The notes under the pieces: generated by a model
Databases searched by the model: none
Told to the model about the DNA's origin: nothing
What the model saw: only the letters and a program-made list of their open reading frames with translations
Virus record (IMG/VR): IMGVR_UViG_3300009068_000024
Span: 62,001 to 126,000 of that record
Reading direction: 5' to 3' (one strand)
Origin: a virus
DNA: 64,000 nucleotides
Program-made: the position numbers and the translations under genes
Shown: positions 11,201-23,200 of the stretch, in pieces
Numbering within the stretch: the stretch's first letter is position 1
Layout: each line of letters opens with the position of its first letter

Positions 11201-14200
11201 TATTAATGATCCGGAAGTTTGGAAGAAAGCTGTAGAAGAAGCCAGAAAAATGTTGGCTAATGCAATAGCTGAAAACGGTGGAAATAATAACCCTTACACA
11301 TCCGAATACATTCCTTTAAAATCTTTGGATCAAATTCAAGCTGGCGACTATCTAATGTATGGTGGGCACTTCCCTCCAACTACTAGATGGAGGGGAACTA
11401 AAAGCGAAGAAACTAGTCCTAACTTCTATGCACAAGTTGTATCCGTTAAGACCGATGAAAACGGAAATAGAGTTTTTGAAATTAAAGAACCTAACCGTGC
11501 ACAGGGCGGGTATTACGATAATGTCTTTGTTAATGATGAAGAATTTTTAGATAAATTTGGTGGAATAACCGGCCTAGCTCGTTACTCTGACGAGAACTCA
11601 AACGTTAAGCCTGCTGCCGAACCTGTAGCCGAAGCTCAGGTAGAAGAAGAGCCTAAAGAACTTACCGAGGAAGAACGTCAGGCTAACCGAGATGCTTGGA
11701 CCGAGGCTGGAAAACTTTACAGAGAATATAAAGCTGCAAGCCGAGCAAAGAATAAAAAGCGTGAAGCTAAGCGCCTAAGACAAGAACTAGAGCAGTTCCC
11801 TGTTGTAGTGCTACACGAGAAACTTAGAGAACTTAGAGATATTCTAGACAACACTAGAAACTCTTCAACAGATGAAAATGAAAGAAAAGCGGCATCTAAG
11901 AGAGCCGCTGAAGTAACTGACGCTATGAAGCAGCTTAATGTACTTACTAACGAGGGTATGAAAGAGGGATCTGTAAAACCAACTGATCCTCTAAAGTTTA
12001 ACTTTGACGATCTTTTCAAAGAAGTAGAAGCACAGGATGGCATTTCTGAATCTGACGTTGAAGAAGCTGCAGAAGAGCCAGAAGTTGTAGAAGAACCAGC
12101 AGCCGAACCTACAGAAGAACCTAAGAAAAACGTCATTGAGACTGCTGGCGGAGTTCTAGATTTTGATGCTTTATCTCCAATGCAACTAGGAAAAATTAAA
12201 GCCCACCTTGACAAGAAAGTTCGCTGGAATGGCGAGGTAATGACCTACCATGAACTTTATAGCAGATTTGCTATCGGTAGACACAAGAGCCAAAACCTTA
12301 AAGATGTTGACTATGTAAAAGGTGAGTCAGTTAAGTCTTGGGGACCTATTAAGTATTTCCTTTTTGTAGATGAAAACGGTGGCATGATCGATGTTCCTAA
12401 GATGGTCTACGATGCTTTCAAGCCAAACAGCGATGATCCAAAATTGGATTCAGATGCCACTGCTCCAGTTCAAGAAGCTGAAATGGCTGAAAGACAAAGA
12501 AAGTGGGATGAGCAAGCTAAGGCAAAAGCAGAAGCTGAAGCTGCTAAACCTGCTGAAGAAAAGCCAGAGGAACCTGTTGAAGCTAAGCCGGAAGAGCCTG
12601 CTGCAGCTCCTGCAACTCCAGTAGAAACTCCTAAAGATCTTGGACCGGTTCAAATAACCAAAGATACAGCTAAGCAATATCTAGCCGAAAAGGTAGATGT
12701 TGGGTGGACTATCTATGGTCCAGATGGTTATGCTCTTGGAGTTGTAGTTAAGAAAGATACTCTAGGTAGAGTTGTTCAGCTAACCGTAAGAGGTCCTAAC
12801 GGGAAAGAAACTACATATAACTTCAACATGCTTACTAAGCTCAATGCCTTTAGTCCTAAAGACAAAAAAGATATCGAGAAAGCTAATAAGGCTAAGCCGG
12901 CTCAACCTAAGCCAGAACCTAAGCCAGAAGTTGTAGAAGAACCTACTTCAGAAGAAGCTCCAGATAAGATCTCCCGTGAAGACGGTTACAGACTGTTCAA
13001 TGCTGTTAAAGAAGTCTATGATTTCATCCACAGAATGAAAAGGACTGACGATCCCGACGCTGCAAAGAAAGATGCAAACGACAAGGTCAATCAGTTAGCA
13101 AAGATCTTAAATCCTGAAGATGTAGATGATTTTATTAGGTATGTAAATGCTATAAATAAAGAACCAGCACTTATAATGTCTAGCATAGATTATCAAAAGA
13201 ATTTTAGTGATTACTTAGACAAATATGCTTCAGGTCAGGGAGTTGCTAACAACCCTATCTACAGATCAGCTGACGGAAAAGAAATCAAAGAAGGTGATTT
13301 CTTGATGGTTGTAGGTGCAGATGGTGCTTTAAAGAAAATACAACTTAGAATCTTTAGAAGACCTAACCCTAGAGCACTCTCAGATAAGACAGACTTCATC
13401 GAGACAGGCTACTATCTTGAATTTTATAGGGATAAAGATCCTAGAATTGTAAGGATAGGTGACCCTAAAGAGTCATACTCACTAGATAAGGTATTCCACA
13501 GTCAAAATGAAGCTGAAATTAGAAATTTCATCCTCAATGGACGTAAGAGCGAGTCCACACCTGCAACTGCTGCTCCTATTGAATTCATACCTTCTTCAAA
13601 AATAAGAGGGCTTCAAGCTGGGGATCTTTTCTATATCTATGAAGCTGGCAACGGCTATGCCAAGCAATACATAGTTGGTTCTAATGGAGAGAGTGTATAT
13701 GAAGCAGTAAATGGGGAACTTCCAGGAGGGGCTGAAGAAAATGTTATAAGACCTGACGATCTAGACTCTATTGCAGAAAGAGTAGCTACCGGTAGTGGAG
13801 AAGAAGTTTACAGAGGACTTATCCCCACAGATGAAAATGGGAACCCTCTCTCAGCTAGGCAGCACAAAGCTAGACTTGAGTCGGCTGCTACTAGTGCTCC
13901 TGAGATTAAACCTGAAACTAAACCTGAGCCTGAAGCATCTAAGTCTTACAACAAAGACCTAGAAAATGATCTAGCTGTATTTAAAAATGTTCTAGAGAAT
14001 GCAATTGAAAACTTTAGAAACCAGCCTGGTGCAGACAAGAATATCTACAAAGCTGCAGCTAAAGAACTTTACAATGAACTTAAAAAGCTGAACTCACTTT
14101 ACGAAGATTCCACTACAAGTGGTGATGATCTAGAGCAAATTCGTAACGTTTATGACGATAAAATCCGTGATCTAGGCGACGTTCAATCAGCTAAAGAAAA

Positions 14201-17200
14201 GTCTAACCCTAGCCAAAACCGTGAGGGCGATCAAAGAAATATTACTCAAGATACCGATCAAGTTTCAATTGCAGCTATAGCAGATGCTTTAGCAAATGGC
14301 GATATTAATAATGTAAATTCTAATGAAGACCCGTCTGACATATTTGCATCAAAAACCAATTTCGGAGTAAGCATGTTGCTCAAGCAGGTAACAGCTATGA
14401 GACTTCTCAACTATATGCCAGATGCCAAGTTTGACGATCTACTCAAAGCTTCTATAGAAGTAGATACACATCCGTTGTTTAGACAAGGTGGCGGTCTAGC
14501 TATCTATTACATGGACTTTAATTCTGGACAAGCATCATATTCACCACTTCCAGGCCAAAGAAATCCTGTGTGGATATACAATGCCCTCAATGCAGATATG
14601 TCAGATATAAAAGAAGGAACAGAACTTCTAGTTACCGATGCTAATGGTAGCGATAGTCTTTCAAATGTATCAATAATTACTGTAAATAAAGAGCTTTTAA
14701 ATTCCGTTCTTAAAACAATGGGAGATACCAATTCAAACAGTATCGTGAGATTTATAAACGATGAGCTCTTCCTTAGAGTGCACTCAAGTTCTAGTCAAGA
14801 AGATGTTGACGATATAAAGAAGATAATGATATCTCACTTGATTCACAGCTGGGCAATATCTTCTAATGATAGAAGCCTAAAGTCTCATGCTTTGCAAAGT
14901 TTAGCTAGAGAAATATTTGCTATGGACTCTAATTCAACAGCTGGCTGGAATTTTACTTCAAATCTTGCTGATTCTGATCTTGATATGTATAGGGACAGAG
15001 GGTATATACCTTATGAAGTAAAAGATTTAGTAGATTTCAATAATTATCTAAAGGGATTTATTGATCAAGAAATTAACGATCACAGGACCGTTTATGCTCA
15101 GTTCTTACATGCAATGTACAATGCTACCCAGGATCTACTAAAGGATCAGGGAATAGATGGTTTCGTTCTATACAGAGGAACTACTTCCAAAGAACTTACT
15201 GAAACCTCTCAAAGTCTAGGATCTACTGGAATATTTAGATCTAATGTTAAGCAGAGACCGATGTCTTCATGGTCAACTGATATCTATCAGGCTGGTAGCT
15301 TTGCATCTAGAGCTTCTGGCAAAGATACAATAGTTATGGCTACAGTAATTCCGGCTGACAAAATTATTTCATTTTCCGGATCTGGATTTGGATCTTACGA
15401 CGAGCGTGAGGTTGTTGTTTTAGGTGGAGAGATTAGAGAAGCTTTTGCTATTAGTCATGGATACCCTGGAGTTGTAGATCAAAGTCTTCAAAATCTCAAG
15501 ACTGAGGTTGTGGATCAACTTGCAAATAGTAGAAAGGTTCTAGATACTGACCGAGCAAGTGGCCAGCAGGTAGTTCAGGAACAAAGCAAGCCGTCTCAAA
15601 ACAGAGAAAACACTATAAACATTGATGACAATGATGGAAACTCAGACTGGATTAAGACAGTAGGCTGGGACCTACCTATCAACGTTGATAATTTCTTAAA
15701 GATGTTTAATGACAGGGAGCATCTTTCAAACTTTATGTCTAAGCCTACTGCTGAAGGTATGCCTGAAGAAATGCTACGCAACCTATGGCCGGCTGCTGAC
15801 AAGTATTTTGACAAGATAGAGTCTGCTCCTAAAGAAGAAGAGCCTAAATACCTACCAGAGCCTTTTGATCCAAGAAACCCTCAAATCGATCTAGATGAGT
15901 ATTACAACTACGACTACACCAGAATGCCTGATGGAACTCCGTTTAACTCTGAAGATCAGCAGCAGATGGATGCGGTAGAGAGAAAATTAAAAAATATTCT
16001 TAAAGGTAGCGATGGCTATGTCAATCCATCTGCTCTAAAAAATACAAAGAACTTTAGAAGAACTATTTACCAGCAGATAATTGCTAAACCTAATGAAAAC
16101 TCTTCTACTACAAGAGAGAGCATTCTTAAGCAAATAGAGTTTAGCGATAAACCTGCTGTTGAGTACTACGATGAAACTAGCGGAGTTAACTACATTAGAT
16201 ATGTAGACACATTCACAGATAAATATGGAAGAAAATACTATCTATCAACTAATATTGATAAGAGTTCTGGTCGTCAAACTGTAATTGCTTACGATGCACA
16301 AAACTATGAAAACATGGCTCTTCCGGAAGACTACGTAAGAAATGATCAGCCTGTATCTGGAATTAGTGACGTTGGTGTGCTTAGAAGTTCTGTCTATGAA
16401 GATCCATCTAAATCTGAAATTCAAAGTGCGTTAGTCAGCTATAACTACCAAAGAAGAGGTCTAGCAACAGCTATGGTGGCTGCTCTAGAGAAGAGAATAG
16501 GTATGCCAGTAGTTCACTCGGAGCACCTGTCTACCATGGGATTTGCTTTCTCTAACAGCATCGACCCTGGCAAGCCTGAGCTACACAATAACGAGAAATC
16601 TATAAAACTACAGGAAGACAATGCTCCTTCTCAGAATCGTGAAGGATTCTTCAAGAGAAACAAAGCCAAGAAGGAACCTTTTGACCCTACAGATCCTACC
16701 GTTGATCTAGAAAAGTATTACAACTATGACTACACTAAGCTACCTGATGGCACCCCATTTAGTGTCTATCAGCAGCAGCAGATGGATATTCTTAAAGATG
16801 CAATTGACAACGAAACCGATAACTTTGAAAGAAAACTACGTATCGATGAGAGAAGACGCATCTATCAGGGATATACTGCTAAGCCAAACTTAAAGTCCGG
16901 CACTAATCTTGAAAGTATTGAAAACCAGGTGGGACTTCTAGATGAAAATACTTCTAGAATGAGCTATAGCGGTGCCGGTAAGCCTTACGCAGATCTTTCA
17001 CCAGAATACAAGCAGAGCACTCAGTATATTGATGAGTTCACTGATAAATATGGTAGACAGTATTGGGTAGTTACCAAGGTAGTAAACGGCCTCGGTATGT
17101 CAAACGTAAAGATCTACGATAAGAGTAAAAACTCAGTGCAGGATCTTCAAGATAATTCAGAGGATAGAACTCCTGTATCTATGCTAGATGTCTTTAATAA

Positions 17201-20200
17201 CAAAATTAGTATGGTTTACACCTCAGATAGATACCTAAGAAGAGGATTAGCTACTGCGGCCCTTTACCTAGCAAGAAAGCGTTCTGGAAAAGAAGTTCAG
17301 CATTCAGAAATGCTAACTAATTTTGGTAGAGCATTCTCCCTTTCAGTTGACCCTAACCCTGATCTTCACAGAAACAGTGAGTCAAAAGATGCCCTATCTA
17401 ACAACCAGCCTTCTCAGAACCGTGAAAGAGAATACCTGCCAGAACCTTTTGACCCTAGTGATCGTAAAATTGATATGGATATTATCTATAACTACGATTA
17501 CACTAAGCTACCTGATGGCACTCCATTCAACGATAAGCAACAAAAAGCAATGGATCACGAGAATAAAATTCTTGAAGAAGCTATAGCTTCCGGAGATGAA
17601 TCAAAAATACGTGCAGCTAAAATTTCTAGAAGACATACATATAATACATTTATAACTGTAGCTAACCCAGACTCCAAAACAAACACTGAAACTATAGCTG
17701 ATCAGATTACTTTAGGTAAATCTAAACCTAAAAAGTTCACCGGGTTTGTCCGTTACACAGATAATTTTACAGATAAATACGGTAGAAAATATGTGATGTT
17801 TACTGACATAAGAACCGATGATAAGGGAGATAATTCTGCAATTGTAACAGTGCATGATATGAAGAGTATGTTCCTTGAGAAAATTTTTGTTCCTGAGGGT
17901 ATGGAAAATGTTGATCAATTTGGAGGAAAAAGTCTCCACTCAGCTGCGTTAAAAGTTGTCGATGATAATAGAAAAGATCCAGATGCTGCTGCTTATATTG
18001 GTATGGTACTTACTGATGATGCGTATAGACGCCGCGGTCTTGCAACAGCAATGCTGTACTTAGCTCGTAAGCACTACAGTAAACCTGTTAACCACTCAAG
18101 CACTCTTACCATGTACGGTAAAGCTTTCTCTAACTCTGTGGATGCTGGAAAACCAGACGTGCACGATTCTTTAGAATCTAAGCAGCTACAGATTGATCTT
18201 CTTAAGGAGAAGGGTCTTCCTGTAGAAGAGTCTGAACTTGATGGCGATGAAATTGATTACGGGCCTAGCCAAAATAGAGAAGGTACTTCAGAACCATCTA
18301 TTCTTAATGAATATCGTGAAGTAATTCCTTTAAATAATTCCTATAGAGATAAGAATGACCCTAATTTAGACATTACTGAATGGACTGGCGAAGGTGTCAA
18401 AATATATGGAATAGGTAATGGCGGTAATCCACTGGGCTATGTAAAAACTGAAAAGCTTGCTACAATGAAAGGCAATCTTGCAGATATGGAGAGCAGTACA
18501 TCTTCTATAGCTCGGGATCTTGAAGACGGTACTGGCTATTTAGAGCCAGTACTAGTTTGGTACAACCCTCTTACTGGAAAAGCTTTTATTGCAGAGGGAA
18601 ATCACAGGGTTGAAGCTGCACGTATAGCTGGAAGAGAATATGTGCCTGTTGTAGTTGGCGTTAGCACTGTAAAGTTTAAAAATCCAACTAAAATGGAGAG
18701 AGCCGGGGGGGTTGGAGATGCATTTTTAAATAAGGATGGAAGTTTAGATAACTTTGAAAATGTTAAAGATGGATCTCTTATAAATCCATACCACTTATTT
18801 AATGATGAAGATCTTTTATATCCTAAAACTAATTTAGATTCAAGCAATGTTTCTGGACTTACAGATGTACTCAAAATACAATCAGATCTTTTAGATGAAC
18901 TTATGGCTGAAAAGAAAGAACCCGGACCTAATGATATTGTTTATTGGCACGATCCTGACAGTTTTAATGCCAATAGCTCGATTGGGCATATGGGACATGC
19001 TTCAGAAAAATTAAAAAGTATTACTGCTAAAAACATAAGTGAAAACATGCTGTCTTCCGCTAAAGATATGCTAGATGCGGTTCACTACGCCATAACACTT
19101 AGTGAAGCTGTACGTAATAGAATTGGTTCGATAACCTCAGATACCTCGGAAATAGCTAAAAAAGCTATGCAAACTAGAGTAGATAGTTTAAATAGAGATT
19201 CTATTGTACTAATAATAGATGACTCTTATGATTCTCCATATGAAGGATTACGTTTAGAAACTTTAGGGGAGATATTGGATAATGTGGATCCTCACGAGGA
19301 GGGGGCTTACGGAGATAAATATGATGATCAAAGTATTGATTACAAAGCTCTTTTAAATGATTATTACGACGATTGGGATAGAAAAACATTATTTTTTGAT
19401 AATCCAAAAGATATGGAAGCACTAAAAGAAAAGGTAGCTTCAATTCTTGTTTCACAGTGGGCAGAAACATCTAACGGTAATGATATGGTTTCTCACGCTC
19501 TTCAAATGGCTGCAACTGAAGTATTTAAAATGCCTAATGGATCGTGGGCGGAGTGGAGATTCCCTAAAGGTCAGTATGGGGATCAAATTAAAGAAAATGC
19601 GGAATATCATTATGGAATATACGGAACAGTACTTAAAGATTTCTTAAAAACTATGTACGACCTTACTCAGGATCGGTTTAAAAACTATGGAATAAAGTAT
19701 TTAACCCTTTACAGAGGTACTGGAGTAGATGAAGAAGCTTTAAAAATGAACATTGATGTTGAACGTTATGGTGTAGGAGATATTGAAGTATTGCAAAGAC
19801 CTATGTCATCATGGTCTTGGCTTAATGGCAGTGCTTTCCAGTTTGCTACTAGTAGAATAAAACATAGAGCAGGAATGTTTATGGGAGCTATAATTCCCGT
19901 TGATCAGGTTCTTTCTATTCCTGGAACTGGTTTTGGTTGTTTTGAAGAAGCTGAAGTAGTTCTACTAGCAGGAAAAAATAGACTAGTAAGAGCTGTAATT
20001 AGTGATGATTCTCATAAAGTACTTGACCAAAAAACTTTTATTGCTGAAAATGTGGATAAAATACTTTCTTACTTATCAGATGAACTTCCTAAAGATAAAA
20101 ATGCTTTTTACAATTTAATAGAGTTCAACAGCAGTTCTTTTAATGATTCTAAGCCTTCTCAAAACCGTGAAAACAAGTCGGTTGACATTGACAGTAGCAC

Positions 20201-23200
20201 AGAAAACTCTGACTGGATTAAACCTTTTAGATGGGATCTAACTACTAACGTAAAGAGCTTCCTAAATAAATTTAAGACCAAAAAAGATGTCAAAGACTTT
20301 ATGGAACTTCCAGCAGCCGAGGCTATTCCAGAAGATCTAAAGAAAGAGCTAGATGCCAAGGAATCAAGTCTTCCAGAAGATTCTTCAGAATCTGGTGAAA
20401 AAGATACACCGATTTCTCTACAAGAATTGCACAGAACATTTATTACTTCTATATTAATGGGAGCGGGGGATCAGAGAACTAGGCCTATCCCTGGGATTGG
20501 ACCTGAATGGCTACCGGCTAGCGTTAATGAGGATAAGTTAACTAACCTTGAAAGACTTTCCATACATATGTGGTATATGGATGTTATGACTAATGGAGGA
20601 GCTTCTAATGCAACTCTCACCTCTAAAGCAGCTGATTATCTGACTAAATATGTTATCCCTCTTATTGATAGACATAAAGAAGAGTTTATGCTTCTCCCTA
20701 ACCATGACATTTATATCAACAAAGACAATAATGCCGCTATTAAAGTTCTTAGATTTATAACTAATCCAACTAAGAAAAATGGAAAAACTAACGTAAATAC
20801 TGACTATAGGGCAGCCTCTGCTGCTGGAGTAGCTAAATTTGCAAATAAACTTTCAAAAGTTTTAGCTAAAACAAGATTTAAATTCCCTGTCAAAGAACTT
20901 CAGGTAATAATTACTCACCCTAATATTGAAGATTTCTTTAAGAGAATAGATAATGGTGATGGAACTCATAGGCAAAGATTAGCTGGAATAGCTTTCCCTA
21001 ACCTCTTTATTCATGGTCAGATTTTAAACGAAGACGATAAAGCTCCTAGTCGTAAACTTACCGAAAACCCTAGACCGGATGCTACCGATTTAGAGGCCAC
21101 CATTGCTCACGAAATAGGTCATATTCTCCACCAAAAAGGTATCATCAATACAGCTGATCCAGCTACAAAAGACACTATTCGTAGATTTATGAATGAATAC
21201 CCTCTAACCGATTATGCAAATACAGACGAAGACGAGTATTTAGCTGAGGCATATGCTGGAATGATGTTGTCTGAAGATGGCATTGGCCGATACAAAGAAG
21301 TTGCTGATTGGATTAATAACCAGATCGACACTGTTGATGAAAGAAAAGAAAAAGCTGCTATAGATCTTCTTAAGACTATGCTAGATAAACTTGGTATTCC
21401 AGGTAGCAGCAAGCCTAGCCAAAATAGGGAAGGTTCTAGAGAACAGATTATTGCGTCTGCTGCAAAAGACATTGCTTCTAGCGGAATAGGTTTTGTGCCT
21501 GGAAAAGTTAAAAATGATATAAGCATAGCAACTGACGGTCCTGTAATAAATATCGAAGGATCTCCTAAAAAAGATGCAGTAGCTCCATCTGATCAGGCTA
21601 CCGCTATTAAAAATGAAATAATCGATCTAGGACATATGATTCTAGATGATGCTAGAGCTATTTCAGATGAGCAAGCTAGATCTGAAGGTCTTATCCCTGA
21701 AGGATTTACTGCTGAAGAATATAGAAAAAAACTAAAGAATGATGCTAGAACTGCAGAACTAAATATACTTATAGCAGAAAGTAAGTTTAAGGCTATGTCT
21801 CAGGATCTTATGAGAAATGCTTTTAATAGACTTTCTTACGAAGATAAAGAAGAGGTTTTCCAAAGCTTCAAAAAAGAAAATTCTAAAAATAGCATATTGT
21901 CAGGTAAAGATAAAAATACTTTTGATGCAGAAGAAACTTTTAATATGCTTCTAGTCGAGTATGGTGATGATCTTTCTCATAAGCTTGCTTACGATTACAG
22001 TACTCGATATCCAGAGTTTACTTTTGATACCGGTAAAACTGTACTACAAAGAACTAGAAACAGGAGCGGAAAACTAACTAAAGAAGTAGAAGAAAGAAAG
22101 ACTTTAGTAGACGTTACTTGGGCACATGAGGGACCTGACACTATTCTAAGTATGCTTACCAAGTGGGCAATTCAAACAGGCAAAATTGACATGTCAGATT
22201 TTGCTCAAAAAGCAGCTGAGATAAAAGAGCTAAGAGATCAGCTCAGAACTTCTCCAAAAGCAGAAGATTTTGTAGAAAAGTATCACTCTATAATTGGTAA
22301 AAATATTAAATCTCAGATGGAAAAAGCGGGAGTTGAATTTGACTCGGTGCCTGCACATGAGTTTTTTAATCAGTATAAGGACTACAAATATGTTAATAGT
22401 AATGAAAAATTCCAGGATATTAGAATAGATAGAAATAAGAACCTTATTAAAAATCTAGAAGAAACTCTTAGTTTTATTCCTAAAGATATTATTCTAGCTG
22501 GAATGGAATATCTAGCTAATACTGGTGGAAAACTTGGGGTTCAAATTTCCGACGCACGTGCGCAATTTAAACAGCACTGGAAAAATAAAAATTTAATAAA
22601 TTCATTGAGATGGAAAAAAGAGCAGGGAGATGGAGGATTCTTCCGTGGGAGATCAACTGACGACTACCTACACGAAGTTTGGCATTTCTTCCAGATGATC
22701 AACCATGATATTGCAGCTTTAGAGCACGCTTTCTCTTATGACAGAATTAAAGCATCTGACAACACTAATATCATTCCGTCAATGGAACTTTATGGAAATT
22801 GGGTAGAAGAATCCTTCTCCGGGGCAAAGGTGGCAGATCCTTATACTGTGAAGGTATATCCTCGTTCAACCAGTAAGTTTACTACCTTCAGTCCGAACAA
22901 CCACAGTGCCGAAGTTATAACTACTACAATGCAGGATCTATTTACTTCTCCTGGTAGCTTCTCTACTCCTAAGGGAGTTACGGTTAAAACTGGAAAAGGC
23001 AAAAATACTACGTTGTTTAGCGATGCTCATATGGATATAGCTACTGGCATTTGGTATACTGATGCCACCATGACAACTAAAATTGACCCTAAGCTGATCA
23101 CTGGAATTGAAGGACTAGATCCTTCGAATGACACTGACTGGGATCTAAAAGCTTTTGGAATCGGTCTACTGATGTCGCTATTGAACTGGGAGAATAAGTA

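Larger units (their letters stand above)
6015..21431 (+). repeat. Ten PSQNRE-type hexapeptide separators in the giant gene
   Basis: Start positions are 6015 (PSQSRE), 7101 (PSQFRI), and 9147, 14208, 15591, 16626, 17409, 18264, 20154 and 21414 (all exact PSQNRE), each 18 bases and in frame. Corresponding residues are 251, 613, 1295, 2982, 3443, 3788, 4049, 4334, 4964 and 5384. The next residue is usually Gly, Asn, Glu or Arg. Serine is coded by TCT or AGC, Asn by AAC or AAT, and Arg by CGT, AGA or AGG. No recognised domain spans a copy. Confidence 0.95.

Noticed and set aside
11717-12214. 165-aa minus-strand open frame within the giant gene
   Set aside because: Ser/Leu-rich mirror of a Glu/Lys/Arg coiled-coil coding stretch; no independent start signal or motif.
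15591-21431. PSQNRE copies as a DNA-level repeat (uptake, packaging or recombination site)
   Set aside because: Codon choice differs between copies at nearly every position, so selection is on the peptide and not on the DNA.
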